Shown here piece after piece: positions 35,403 to 43,817 of a stretch of DNA of 64,000 nucleotides (position 1 is the stretch's first letter; every line of letters begins with the position of its first letter). Position numbers and translations under genes: made by a program. The notes under the pieces are model-generated. The model worked only from the letters and a program-made list of their open reading frames with translations. It made no database searches and was not told the origin of the DNA. The DNA is from Labrenzia sp. VG12. Lineage in GTDB: Bacteria > Pseudomonadota > Alphaproteobacteria > Rhizobiales > Stappiaceae. Location of the stretch: contig NZ_CP022529.1 in NCBI RefSeq assembly GCF_002237595.1, forward strand, positions 3,844,001 to 3,908,000, written 5' to 3'.

Positions 35403-36299
35403 ATGAAACGCTTCGCTCTCGCCATCGCCATGGCCACCGGCCTTGCCACCACCGCTGCCGCCGATACGTTCGGCCCGCTGGTGGATGCAGACACTCTTTC
35501 TGCCGCACTCGACAGCGAGATGCCGATCCTGCTCGATATCCGCAACGCCGGGTATGACGATGGCCACGCGGAAGGCGCGCTCTACGCCCCCTATCGCATG
35601 TTCCGCGGCCCGGACAGCAATCCCGGCGCGCTCTTCGACATCGAGAAACTGGAAGCCGAGCTGGAAGAGCTCGGCCTTGAACAGGATCTCCCGATCGTCA
35701 TCCTGTCGGAAGGCAAGACCGACACCGATTTCGGTTCCGCGGCCCGGGTTTACTGGACATTGAAGTCCACCGGCTTTGAAGATCTGTCGATCCTGAATGG
35801 CGGCCTGACCGCCTGGAAGGCCGCGGGCCTGCCGATCAGCACCGCCACGGAATCCGCCTTTCCGAGCGAGCTCGACCTGACCCTGGACACGACCTGGCTG
35901 GCAACGACCGCCGATGTGGCGGCCGTGGTTGCAGGCGAGGCAGAAGCCCTGCTTGTGGACGCCCGTCCTTCGGAATTCTTCAGCGGCAAGGAAGCGCATG
36001 AAGCCGCCGCCCGTCCGGGCACGCTGCCGGGCGCGATCAACTATGCCTATACCGCTTTCTTCGCGGAGAAGTCCCCGAAGATCTCGACCAACATCGATAC
36101 TGCGGCACTCAAGGCGTCGCTGAAGCTTGACGCGGGCAAACCGACCGTTTCCTTCTGCAACACCGGCCACTGGGCCGCCAGCCACTGGTTTGCGGTCTCC
36201 GAGCTCGCCGGTGTTCCTGACGCCAAGCTTTATGCCGGATCAATGGTCGAATACTCCCAGTCCGGCAACGAAATGGCCAACACGCCGGCGGTGAATTGA
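35403..36299 (+). CDS. Exported two-domain rhodanese (sulfurtransferase)
   Basis: A 298-residue periplasmic protein. The signal peptide spans residues 1-20 (TTAAA-D). Domain 1 (about 25-140) has LLDIRNAGYDDGHAEGALYAPY, but its active loop ILSEGKTD lacks Cys, so it is non-catalytic. Domain 2 (about 155-295) has LLVDARPSEFFSGKE and the active loop SFCNTGHWAASHW with the sulfur-accepting Cys near residue 258. One dead plus one active domain is the common thiosulfate sulfurtransferase plan. The role is sulfur transfer or thiosulfate handling in the periplasm. It is monocistronic with a terminator after it. Confidence 0.9.
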   Translation: MKRFALAIAMATGLATTAAADTFGPLVDADTLSAALDSEMPILLDIRNAGYDDGHAEGALYAPYRMFRGPDSNPGALFDIEKLEAELEELGLEQDLPIVILSEGKTDTDFGSAARVYWTLKSTGFEDLSILNGGLTAWKAAGLPISTATESAFPSELDLTLDTTWLATTADVAAVVAGEAEALLVDARPSEFFSGKEAHEAAARPGTLPGAINYAYTAFFAEKSPKISTNIDTAALKASLKLDAGKPTVSFCNTGHWAASHWFAVSELAGVPDAKLYAGSMVEYSQSGNEMANTPAVN

Positions 36300-36325
36300 T
36301 CCTGATCTGAGCGGAAATCGAAAAG

Positions 36326-36352
36326 AAGCCCGGGCATCGTCCCGGGCTTTTT
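36326..36352 (+). terminator. Intrinsic terminator after the rhodanese gene
   Basis: 9-bp perfect stem AAGCCCGGG/CCCGGGCTT with loop CATCGT, then TTTTT. Located 27 bp after the stop. Confidence 0.92.
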
Positions 36353-36410
36353 CCGTTTGACCGTCAGACACCGAACCCCATCAAGCTGCGAAAGTTCGTT
36401 CGAAACACCA

Positions 36411-36638
36411 TCAGGGGCGAGACTGCGCCTTCTGCCCGGCATCAGTGCGCCTCCCCGCACAAAATGGCGCCGGATCATCCACCGAAACCTGGCTTCGGCC
36501 GGTTCCAATATCGTCATTGCATCGCGTCAGAATTGAAACGGATGCGATCAGGCCGACACAGCTGCCAAACAGCAGCCCCATATACATCGGACCAAGGAAC
36601 CGTCTTACGGACCTGTAAAATCGTCTCAAGTTTCTCAT
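36411..36638 (-). CDS. Possible small membrane peptide
   Basis: A 75-codon frame in a 547-bp gap. The start is basic (MRNLRRFYRSVRRF) and is followed by a good membrane segment (about residues 17-38, MYMGLLFGSCVGLIASVSIL) and a polar tail. GGTGAG lies about 8 nt before the ATG. It fits a small single-pass protein, but nothing else supports it. The rest of the gap (36353-36410, 36639-36846) has no visible gene. Confidence 0.3.
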   Translation of the reverse strand: MRNLRRFYRSVRRFLGPMYMGLLFGSCVGLIASVSILTRCNDDIGTGRSQVSVDDPAPFCAGRRTDAGQKAQSRP

Positions 36639-36846
36639 GAACCGCTCACCATGAACTGCGCCGCGCCGACTGAACTGATGTTGGAACTGTCAGTCGGGAG
36701 ACGGCAGATATTGAGCACCCTGCAAGCAGTTTTTATGCAATCCTCGGAGCATCCAGGTCGGCGCATGGCCCATCGGCTAAACGTCTGACTTGCCTGTGTG
36801 CACTGCGATAGGCTTAATTCGGAAAAACCAGACTTGGGAGGCATCG

Positions 36847-37899
36847 GTGAGCAAGACCAATCGCGGCAATTTTTTCGAGGACTTTGAAGTCGGCCAGGTG
36901 ATCCGGCATGCCACTCCGCGCACGGTTACCAGCGGCGACCAGGCGCTCTATACCGCGCTTTACGGTTCCCGCTTCGCGGTCCAGTCCTCAGATGCCTTCG
37001 CCCGGTCCCTGGGATATGCCCATGCTCCGGTCGACGATCTGCTGACGTTCCACATCGTCTTCGGCAAGACCGTGCCGGACATCTCGCTGAATGCCGTCGC
37101 CAATCTGGGCTATGCCGGTGGCCGGTTCCTGGCGCCGGTCTACCCGGGTGACACGATCTCCACGGTGTCGGAAGTCATCGGCAAGAAGGAAAACTCCAAC
37201 GGCCGCACCGGTGTCGTTTATGTACGCTCCACCGGCTACACGCAAAACGGCACGGAAGTGCTTGATTATGTGCGCTGGGTGATGATCAACAAGCGGGTGA
37301 TTGCCAATGCACCACCTGAACCGGTGGTGCCCGAACTGCCGGCAGCGCTCGACCCGCAGTCTCTCGGCACCGCCGTGCCGCTGCTCGACGCTGCCAACTG
37401 GGACAATGACCTCGCCGGGTCCGACTACCGGTTCGACGATTACGAGATCGGCGAGAAAATCGACCATGTCGACGGCATGACCGTGGAGGAAGCCGAACAC
37501 CAGATGGCGACCCGGCTCTACCAGAACACGGCCAAGGTCCATTTCAATCATCACACGGAAGCCCATAACCGCTTCGGCCACCGGCTGGTCTATGGCGGAC
37601 ATGTCATTTCCATCGCCCGGGCCCTGTCCTTCAACGGGCTGGGCAATGCCTTCCACATTGCCGGCATCAATGCCGGCCGCCATGTCGCCCCGCTCGCCGC
37701 GGGCGATACGGTCTATGCCTGGTCGGAAGTGCTGGACAAGTCCGACATCGAAGGCCGGTCGGATGTCGGCGCCCTGCGCCTGCGCCTGGTCGCGACAAAA
37801 GACCGGCCCTGCGACGATTTCCCAGGCATCGACCACGAAGGCAACTACCTGCCGGAAGTCCTGCTCGACTTCGACTATTGGGCCTTGATGCCGAAATAA
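36847..37899 (+). CDS. mch: Mesaconyl-CoA hydratase (double MaoC)
   Basis: A 350-residue hydratase of the ethylmalonyl-CoA pathway. It interconverts mesaconyl-CoA and beta-methylmalyl-CoA, needed for growth on acetate or C1 units without isocitrate lyase. Two MaoC hot-dog domains are seen: GNFFEDFEVGQVIRHATPRT with ALYGSRFAVQSS, and DYEIGEKIDHVDGMTVEEAEH with LYQNTAKVHFN and VYGGHVISIARALSFNGL. From memory these blocks match the characterised Rhodobacter enzyme closely. GTG 36847 is the chosen start because GGGAG lies 6-7 nt before it. It stands alone, since other pathway genes are not nearby. Confidence 0.9.
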   Translation: MSKTNRGNFFEDFEVGQVIRHATPRTVTSGDQALYTALYGSRFAVQSSDAFARSLGYAHAPVDDLLTFHIVFGKTVPDISLNAVANLGYAGGRFLAPVYPGDTISTVSEVIGKKENSNGRTGVVYVRSTGYTQNGTEVLDYVRWVMINKRVIANAPPEPVVPELPAALDPQSLGTAVPLLDAANWDNDLAGSDYRFDDYEIGEKIDHVDGMTVEEAEHQMATRLYQNTAKVHFNHHTEAHNRFGHRLVYGGHVISIARALSFNGLGNAFHIAGINAGRHVAPLAAGDTVYAWSEVLDKSDIEGRSDVGALRLRLVATKDRPCDDFPGIDHEGNYLPEVLLDFDYWALMPK

Positions 37900-37993
37900 G
37901 GGATGCCGGGCCAGTGGCCCTGGCATGTCCTTGACCGATCTGCTGCAAGACACGCCACTCGGCAGGAGCACCGACCTCACTGCAGGAACTGGT

Positions 37994-38146
37994 GGCACCC
38001 CGGGCGCGCGAAGCAAGACCCGGGGCCCACTCGTTTGCAGAGACTTGGAAAAAGCGCGCTCAAGCCGCCAGTTAAAGCTCTGCGGCCTGGACAAGCGGCC
38101 CTGCGAGTAGCCCCCGGATCGGCGCTACGCTTGTCCGGGGTGACAC
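37994..38146. repeat. Palindromic intergenic repeat, copy D
   Basis: Left end GGCACCCCGGGCGC and right end TTGTCCGGGGTGAC are inverted relatives. Inner stems use GCGCGAAGC and GGCGCTACGCTTGTCC. It directly precedes the MITE-like element at 38178, so this gap is nearly all repetitive. Confidence 0.65.
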
Positions 38147-38177
38147 TCCAAGAGATAGCCTTCGGAATTCAGACCTG

Positions 38178-38444
38178 GAGCACGTCCCGGTTAGATTGGC
38201 ACACTCTGCCGAGGCTGGTTTGGTTCAAGGTCAAGGACGTTGACGAAGAGCGTGCTGGCCGCACGGTCGAGGCAATTTCCGCAGGCATTGGGCCAAACCG
38301 GCCCGGCCCTCCGGGTTTGTGTCTGGCGGACACCTGCTTTGTCGAGACGCTTGCCCATAGCCCCGCTATGGACTTCACGCCCCTCCGCGCAGATCGTCTC
38401 GCCAGACCTCAAACAGAGTGAGCCAATCTAACCGGGACGTGCTC
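38178..38444. mobile_element. MITE-like element, 267 bp with 31-bp terminal inverted repeats
   Basis: The left end (38178-38208, starting GAGCACGTCCCGG) and the right end (38414-38444, ending CCGGGACGTGCTC) are inverted copies that differ at one base of 31 (A versus T at position 24). No transposase frame is inside. Short open frames here have no family pattern. The interior contains a palindrome GGGCCAAACCGGCCCGG near 38290-38306. The right end abuts CTAG, and its last base completes the TAG stop of the next gene. It would need a transposase in trans. Confidence 0.75.
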
Positions 38445-39694
38445 TAGTTCGGTTTTGCCGCCGGCACCACTTCGGTGGCGATCGGGCCAACGCCCGCACC
38501 TTCATCCGACGTTTTCGGGCCGAACGGCACCCAGCGCTTGAAGAACCCGCCGACGGAGCCGCCGCGCGACTGTTCCGGCGCGACAAATGCGCTTTCAACG
38601 GCCGCACCCGGGCGCCGCTGCGGCTCGCTGGCCGTCGCCGTCTGGGTGGCCGGGACATCCGCAGGCGCTGCAGCGGTTGCGGTTTCCGGGGCAGGAGCCG
38701 TATCGTCCTCGCCGCCACCGAGTGCTTCGGCAAGGCGGTTGGAGCGTTCTTCCCAGCGCTTCTGTCGTTCTTCGCGGGCGTCGAAGCGCGCGGCCAGCTG
38801 CTGGTATTTCGCGTTGTCTTTCTTCTGCTTCGAAGCGACGGCAGATGCAATGCGCGGGCTTACCTGGTAGTCCGGGCACTTGGCACTTGCCCGGAACGGC
38901 ACGCCGTCGACCAGGGTCGTGGCATCGAAGACATATTTCTTTTCGCAGACGGCAATCTTCGGCGGCACCTTGGCCACCTCGAAATGGTCATAGCCGGTCT
39001 TCAGCATTTTCCAGAAGTCCAAATGCTCGCTGTCCCGGTGACGGGCCATGTTCTCCGGCGTCATCTTGAACGGGAAGGCCTGGACCTGGAACGAGCGTTG
39101 ACCGCCCTTGAAGCTGTCGCGTGCCAGCGCGTAGATGTCCTGAACCTGCTCGTCGGTCATGGCATAACAGCCACGCGAGGAACACGCGCCATGGACCATC
39201 AGATGTGATCCGGTGCGGCCATGCGACCGGTCATACCTGTTCGGATAGCCGAGGTTGAACGCCAGGTGATAGCTGGAATTCGGGTTCATCAGCGCAGGGG
39301 TGATCTCGTAGAATCCCTCCGGCGCCTGACGGTCGCCTTCCTTGAATTTCGGACCCAGCTTGCCGGACCATTTGCAGATCTCGAAATCTTCCAGCAGTTT
39401 GAATTTGCCGCTCCGGTCCTGCTTCCAGACTTCCAGCTGCGATTCTTCCTTGAAGATCCGGATCATGATCGGCGATGTCGCGCTCATGTTCATGTCGGAC
39501 ATCTTGCGCTTGAGCGAAGCGCTCACGGGAAGCTTGGCCTTGTTCGGTCCGGCGACGAATTCGTCACCCTGGCAACCTGCCAGCACGCCGGCCATGATAA
39601 TGGCGGCCCCCAGCTTGGCGACATGGCGTCCGCGCCGGCTCTGCAAAGCCTTTTTCAGACCTGATGGCGTATTCAAAAGGCGCCCAAAGACCAT
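38444..39694 (-). CDS. L,D-transpeptidase (YkuD) family lipoprotein
   Basis: A 416-residue protein. A lipobox-like AGVLAGC near residues 35-41 follows a basic N-terminus, so it is probably a lipoprotein. The YkuD domain (about 75-235) has the PIMIRIFKEESQLEVWK start and the catalytic block SHLMVHGACSSRGCYAM with active Cys and His. It forms 3-3 cross-links or attaches proteins to peptidoglycan. A long C-terminal tail (about 290-416) is charged, then Ala/Pro/Thr-rich, and contains no known domain. The ATG at 39694 fits the hydrophobic start. The frame is open to 39784. The stop codon overlaps the end of the MITE-like element. Confidence 0.85.
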   Translation of the reverse strand: MVFGRLLNTPSGLKKALQSRRGRHVAKLGAAIIMAGVLAGCQGDEFVAGPNKAKLPVSASLKRKMSDMNMSATSPIMIRIFKEESQLEVWKQDRSGKFKLLEDFEICKWSGKLGPKFKEGDRQAPEGFYEITPALMNPNSSYHLAFNLGYPNRYDRSHGRTGSHLMVHGACSSRGCYAMTDEQVQDIYALARDSFKGGQRSFQVQAFPFKMTPENMARHRDSEHLDFWKMLKTGYDHFEVAKVPPKIAVCEKKYVFDATTLVDGVPFRASAKCPDYQVSPRIASAVASKQKKDNAKYQQLAARFDAREERQKRWEERSNRLAEALGGGEDDTAPAPETATAAAPADVPATQTATASEPQRRPGAAVESAFVAPEQSRGGSVGGFFKRWVPFGPKTSDEGAGVGPIATEVVPAAKPN

Positions 39695-39936
39695 TGTACT
39701 ATCCCGAACTGATCGAAAACCGGTGCGCTGCCGAACCGAACCGGACAGCCAAATCCCGTTTTCTGCGTCTTCGCCCCCGCGCAAAGGCTAGGCAAGGATG
39801 GTTGACGATAAGTTACTGAAGCCGGAATGCTCCTGCGACCCACAATCCAGTGATAAGAACAAAAAAGTCCGCCCCGGACCGCCTGATCGTCCCATCTTGG
39901 CCTGAATGACGGCAAAATCTGGCCACACAATGGCAA
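39695..39936. other. Intergenic region upstream of the L,D-transpeptidase gene
   Basis: No gene is visible. The minus-strand promoter of the transpeptidase gene should lie here. 39790-39870 is modestly AT-rich. The accA terminator occupies the far end (39937-39961). Confidence 0.4.
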
Positions 39937-39961
39937 AAGGGCCGCCATACGGGCAGCCCTT
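39931..39961 (-). terminator. Intrinsic terminator after accA
   Basis: On the minus strand AAGGGCTGCC pairs with GGCGGCCCTT (10 bp with one T-G pair, 5-nt loop; 39961-39937), then TTTTG. It lies 52 bp after the accA stop. Confidence 0.8.
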
Positions 39962-40013
39962 CGACCGAATTTCCGGCGAAATCGGGATTTTTTCGGATAT
40001 CAGCTCCCTGGCA

Positions 40014-40973
40014 TCAGCTCAGGGTGCGGCCGATGGAGATGAACTTCTCGCGGCGCTGCTTGCGGATTTCATCCGGCGTCAGGCCCGACAGCTCGGACAG
40101 CGCCTTCTCGATTTCCTTGCCCGCATTGTCGATCACGATTTCGCGGGCCCGGTGCGCACCGCCGATCGGCTCATCAACAATACCGTCGATCACACCAAGC
40201 TGTTTCAGGTCCTGGGCCGTGATCTTCAGCGCGGTCGCCGCATCCTGCGCCTTGGCGCTGTCGCGCCACAGGATCGAGGCGGCGCCTTCCGGCGAGATGA
40301 CGGAATAGATGGCATGCTCCATCATCAGAACCTTGTTGGCGGTCGCGATGGCAATCGCACCGCCGGAACCGCCCTCGCCGATCACGACGGAAACGGAGGG
40401 CACCCCAAGGCCAAGACCTGCATCGGTTGACCGGGCGATGGCCTCGGACTGCCCGCGCTCTTCTGCACCGCGGCCCGGATAGGCCCCCGAGGTATCGACA
40501 AAGCTGATCAGCGGCAGGCCGAAGCGTTCCGCCATTTCCATGATCCGCACCGCCTTGCGGTAGCCTTCCGGCCGGACCATGCCGAAATTGTGTTTCAGGC
40601 GGGTTTCCGTGTCGTGGCCCTTTTCCTGGGCAAGCACGGCGACCGACTGACCGCGGAAACGGCCGATACCTGCGATCAGGGCATGGTCTTCGGCAAATTT
40701 GCGATCACCGGCCAGCGGCGTGAAATCCTCGATCAGACCGGAAATATAGGCAACGGCATGCGGACGGTCCGGATGGCGGGCCACCAGGGTCTTCTGCCAG
40801 GGCGTCAGCTTGGTATAGAGGTCCTGCAGGGTCTGCGAGGATTTTGCCTTCAGCCGGTCGATTTCGCTGTCCACATTAACGGCTTCTCCGTCTTCCGCGG
40901 CCAGTGCCCGCAGTTCCTGGATCTTGCCTTCAATATCCGCGACGGGCTTTTCGAAGTCCAAATAGCTGTGCAT
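40014..40973 (-). CDS. accA: Acetyl-CoA carboxylase carboxyltransferase subunit alpha
   Basis: A 319-residue subunit that with AccD transfers the carboxyl group from biotin to acetyl-CoA, the first step of fatty acid synthesis. Motifs: HSYLDFEKPVADIEGKI start, ARHPDRPHAVAYI, AVLAQEKGHDT, FVDTSGAYPGRGAEERGQSEAIA, GEGGSGGAIAIA and SVISPEGAASILWRD. Most alphaproteobacterial homologues begin at MHSYLDFEKP, so the ATG at 40973 is used. An upstream TTG at 40994 is also in frame. Single gene with its own terminator. Confidence 0.96.
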   Translation of the reverse strand: MHSYLDFEKPVADIEGKIQELRALAAEDGEAVNVDSEIDRLKAKSSQTLQDLYTKLTPWQKTLVARHPDRPHAVAYISGLIEDFTPLAGDRKFAEDHALIAGIGRFRGQSVAVLAQEKGHDTETRLKHNFGMVRPEGYRKAVRIMEMAERFGLPLISFVDTSGAYPGRGAEERGQSEAIARSTDAGLGLGVPSVSVVIGEGGSGGAIAIATANKVLMMEHAIYSVISPEGAASILWRDSAKAQDAATALKITAQDLKQLGVIDGIVDEPIGGAHRAREIVIDNAGKEIEKALSELSGLTPDEIRKQRREKFISIGRTLS

Positions 40974-41178
40974 GTACTCGCTTACCTGAAACAAACCGGA
41001 TCCGGCCCGCCTGGGCCGGTCATCCGGAGAATTCTATCCTGAAGGCATCAGTTTGCCTGGATGCATACTTGGAGGGCTGTAACAAGAGACGCAAGGGGGT
41101 GCAAGCCTTCGCGTGCGCCTCGGCTGCCGGAACCGGCCGGAAATTCGGATTGCAGGGCGTTTTGGAGAGGTCTGGACG

Positions 41179-42012
41179 TCAGTCTGCCGACGCCCTGTCG
41201 CTTCCCGCTCCGCGGATGTTCAGCTTGGAGGCCTCCACCACCAGCCGGCCATTCTTGGTGTCGATCGAGATCCGGTAGGGGATCAGGACATTGTCCCGGC
41301 CCATCGGCGCGATCCAGACTTCCATGTTGGCCCGCGCCATGTATTTGACCGATTCCTTGGAAGGACGGTGACCGGCGACCGGAACCCACTGCGCCTTGCA
41401 GACGACAACCGGACCGTCATAGCCGTGCCCGGAAACTTCCTTGGTTCCCTGGTAGCTCAACTTGATGTCAAACCGCGTCCAGCCATCGAAAACGGGCAAT
41501 TTGCGCGAACAGGCCTTGGGTCCGAGACTGTCTCTCGCCCGGCCTACAGGCATCAGCGCCGCGCTGAGCGGATCGATCGCGTTGCGCCGGTGGCGATTGG
41601 TGACCTTGATGCGTTCCTTGTTGGGCTTGAACTTCGGAGCCACTTCCATGGAGCGGATATTGCCCGAGCCCTGGTTCAGATTGACGTAGAAATCGAGATT
41701 GGCAGCATGCGAGGCCATCCGGTATTTCGACGGCACGACCCGCGACCCGACCAGCCAGCCAGACGCCTCGGCGCCGCCCTTGCCGGTTGAAAACAGCGTT
41801 CCGATCCCGGCAGGCTCAAGGCTGACCTTGGCGGAATAGGCATTGCCCTGCATGACCAGAGACAGGGTTCCCCGCCCGACCTTGAAGCCGGCGATGGAAA
41901 TACTGTACAAGCCGCCGACGCTGCTTTTCTTGGCTTCAGCTGGCGTGACCAGCATGGCCCCGGCAAGCATTGGCAGGGCGATCAGCCGCCCGAGAGACGT
42001 CAAACCAAACAC
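41179..42012 (-). CDS. DUF3108 periplasmic protein
   Basis: A 277-residue exported protein. The signal peptide ends near residue 27 (PAEA-K). The rest is mostly beta-strand: GLYSISIAGFKVGRGTLSLVM, AGWLV-like SGWLVGSRVVPSKY, and a late block PYRISIDTKNGRLVVEASKLNI typical of DUF3108. The family function is unknown. A lipid- or envelope-related barrel is an inference from the strand pattern. A KKSS stretch follows the cleavage site. It stands alone between accA and rpmB. Confidence 0.8.
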   Translation of the reverse strand: MFGLTSLGRLIALPMLAGAMLVTPAEAKKSSVGGLYSISIAGFKVGRGTLSLVMQGNAYSAKVSLEPAGIGTLFSTGKGGAEASGWLVGSRVVPSKYRMASHAANLDFYVNLNQGSGNIRSMEVAPKFKPNKERIKVTNRHRRNAIDPLSAALMPVGRARDSLGPKACSRKLPVFDGWTRFDIKLSYQGTKEVSGHGYDGPVVVCKAQWVPVAGHRPSKESVKYMARANMEVWIAPMGRDNVLIPYRISIDTKNGRLVVEASKLNIRGAGSDRASAD

Positions 42013-42203
42013 TTCAAAACCTCCGGACTGCCAAAAAGGCAGCGAATTGCGCCCCCGCGCTCACAGTGTCCGTGGCGCAAACCTTATCATGAATCCCTGC
42101 CTCCGAACGACATCAATCATTCTAAATTATGGTAACCCACTGGTTAACGATCGTCAGTTCTGCGAATTAAAACACAGAATCGCGCCAAAGCGTCGGAGAT
42201 GTC

Positions 42204-42354
42204 TTGACGTTGGCGCGCGCTGCCATTATAGCGGGGCAACTTTTTCCGAGAAATGCCGGAGACGATGTCGCCGGGCCTCAGGTCCGCGCCGGTTCCGGTT
42301 TGGACTTGCTGGGTTCCATGTAACGGCCCAGCCACGAAAACAAAAGGTGATATC
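42204..42354 (+). promoter_or_regulatory. rpmB promoter and leader
   Basis: TTGACG (42204-42209), 17-bp spacer and TATAGC (42227-42232) form a good housekeeping promoter. Transcription would start near 42239, giving a leader of about 115 nt. The leader can form a GCTGGG/CCCAGC stem (about 42308-42332) before AAAAGGTGA, the ribosome site. Upstream, 42013-42203 has no gene. Confidence 0.65.
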
Positions 42355-42651
42355 ATGGCACGCCGTTGCGAACTCTCCGGCAAAGATGTGATGACGGGCA
42401 ACAACGTCTCTCACGCTAACAACAAGTCCCGCCGCCGGTTCCTGCCGAACCTGTGCAACGTGTCGCTGATCAGCGACACGCTGGGCGAAACCTTCAAGCT
42501 GAAAGTCAGCGCCCATGCGCTGCGCTCCGTCGAGCACCGCGGTGGCCTGGACGCCTACCTGATGAAAGCCAGCGACGCTCAGCTGTCCGACGCTGCCCGC
42601 AAGATCAAGGTCAGCATCAAGCGCAAGCAGGCGGAAGCCGCTGCCGCTTAA
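42355..42651 (+). CDS. rpmB: 50S ribosomal protein L28
   Basis: A 98-residue basic ribosomal protein. It starts MARRCELSGKDVMTGNNVSHANNKSRRRFLPN, where the L28 pattern of Cys and GNxVSH-N is plain, and ends in a Lys/Ala-rich tail (KRKQAEAAAA). Length is usual for alphaproteobacteria. AAAAGGTGA 6 nt upstream is the ribosome site. The queuosine precursor transporter follows after 18 bp and may be co-transcribed. Confidence 0.98.
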   Translation: MARRCELSGKDVMTGNNVSHANNKSRRRFLPNLCNVSLISDTLGETFKLKVSAHALRSVEHRGGLDAYLMKASDAQLSDAARKIKVSIKRKQAEAAAA

Positions 42652-42669
42652 CCCTCAAAGGGTAAAGAC

Positions 42670-43356
42670 ATGACGGATACCCGGAGTTTCTCCGTGGCCA
42701 GCTTCGCCATCGCGGTCCTCGCGATGGCGATTGTCGTTGCGGCCTCCAATTTCCTGGTCCAGTTCCCGGTCCAGCACGTCGTCGGCGGTGTCAATCTCGC
42801 CGACACGCTGACCTGGGGCGCCTTCACCTATCCGATCGCCTTCCTGGTGACCGACCTGACCAACCGCCGCTTCGGCGCAGGCGCCGCCCGCAAAGTCGTC
42901 ATCACCGGTTTCGTGATTGCGATCATCGTGCCGATGATCTTCTGGACCTTCAACGAGGCCTTTACGACGCCGCGCATCCTGATCGCCTCCGGCACGGCCT
43001 TTCTGGTCGCCCAGTTGCTCGACGTGACCATTTTCGACCGTCTGCGCCGCCAGACCTGGTGGAAGGCCCCGATCACGTCGTCGCTGATCGGCTCCGTCAT
43101 CGATACGCTGCTGTTCTTCGGCATCGCGTTTTCCGCAAGCTTCGCCTTTATCGACAGCCTGTTCGGCATGGAAGACGGCTCGCTCGCTTTCCCGGTTCCC
43201 TTCCTCGGCATTGCCGAGGACCCGCAGGTGCTTCTGTGGATCTCGCTCGCCGTCGGCGACTTCCTGGTGAAGATGCTGGTTGCGGTAGCTCTGCTGGCGC
43301 CCTACCGGATCGTGCTCGGCCTTTTCCAGGCAAACCCGGACAGCCGGGCGGCGTGA
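42670..43356 (+). CDS. yhhQ: Queuosine precursor transporter (YhhQ/VUT family)
   Basis: A 228-residue inner-membrane protein with six predicted helices. Family signatures are a membrane Asn/Gln-rich NFLVQFPVQ, TWGAFTYPIAFLVTDLTNRRFG (the TDL-N block) and SSLIGSVIDTLLFFGIAF. It imports preQ0/preQ1 for tRNA queuosine. Start ATG has AAAGGG 12-17 nt upstream, a little far. It sits 18 bp behind rpmB. No preQ1 riboswitch is visible in that short space. Confidence 0.9.
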   Translation: MTDTRSFSVASFAIAVLAMAIVVAASNFLVQFPVQHVVGGVNLADTLTWGAFTYPIAFLVTDLTNRRFGAGAARKVVITGFVIAIIVPMIFWTFNEAFTTPRILIASGTAFLVAQLLDVTIFDRLRRQTWWKAPITSSLIGSVIDTLLFFGIAFSASFAFIDSLFGMEDGSLAFPVPFLGIAEDPQVLLWISLAVGDFLVKMLVAVALLAPYRIVLGLFQANPDSRAA

Positions 43357-43428
43357 GGCAACAGACTTTTGATCCCGGGGTCTTGAGAACTTGCACGTCA
43401 TCCCTTCAGCGTGCGCTATGCGATGTTG

Positions 43429-43770
43429 TCAGACAGAAATCGCGTCAAGATTGACGTCAAAGGGCGCTCCGCTCCATGACCTGACAAGGTCCAGAAATTC
43501 TGTGGGCGGGGCGATATTGTACCTGGCAACGTAGACGCTCAAGTCACTTCCCCAGATCCAGACCCCGTCTGTCTTCATTGCAAGCGGCCCGATGACTTCA
43601 CCCGAAATCACATCGCACACGAGGCCGGGCGCCATGACGCAATCCACGCCTGCATCAAGATAGGAAACCACCTTTTCCCTTTCGGGATAGGCTTCGCCCT
43701 GCATTGCGTCGTGGAGACTGCCGCAAACGCCGTAGGGCAATTCCCGAAAGTGACAAAGCTGGCGCAGCAT
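43429..43770 (-). CDS. Uncharacterised conserved-looking small protein
   Basis: A 113-residue cytoplasmic protein that I do not recognise. It begins MLRQLCHFRELPYGVCGSLHDAM and has a tidy alternating pattern with four Cys (CHF, VCGS, DCVM, VCDV) and GDGVWIWGSDL-like KTDGVWIWGSDLSVYVARYN. The composition suggests a real protein, about the size of an immunity or metal-binding protein. No start-site support is strong. It is followed by a phytase-like gene on the same strand upstream (44861 direction), 47 bp apart, so the two may be transcribed together. Confidence 0.55.
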   Translation of the reverse strand: MLRQLCHFRELPYGVCGSLHDAMQGEAYPEREKVVSYLDAGVDCVMAPGLVCDVISGEVIGPLAMKTDGVWIWGSDLSVYVARYNIAPPTEFLDLVRSWSGAPFDVNLDAISV

Positions 43771-43817
43771 CTTTTACCCGTTTGTCTTTTGGCCGCTGTT
43801 TGCAGGCTTCCCGAGGA

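Noticed and set aside
38191..38412. Minus-strand frame of 73 codons inside the MITE-like element
   Set aside because: Too short for a transposase and without a DDE or other motif.
37903..38421. Plus-strand frame of 172 codons across repeat copy D and the MITE-like element
   Set aside because: It spans two repeat types and has no coding pattern.
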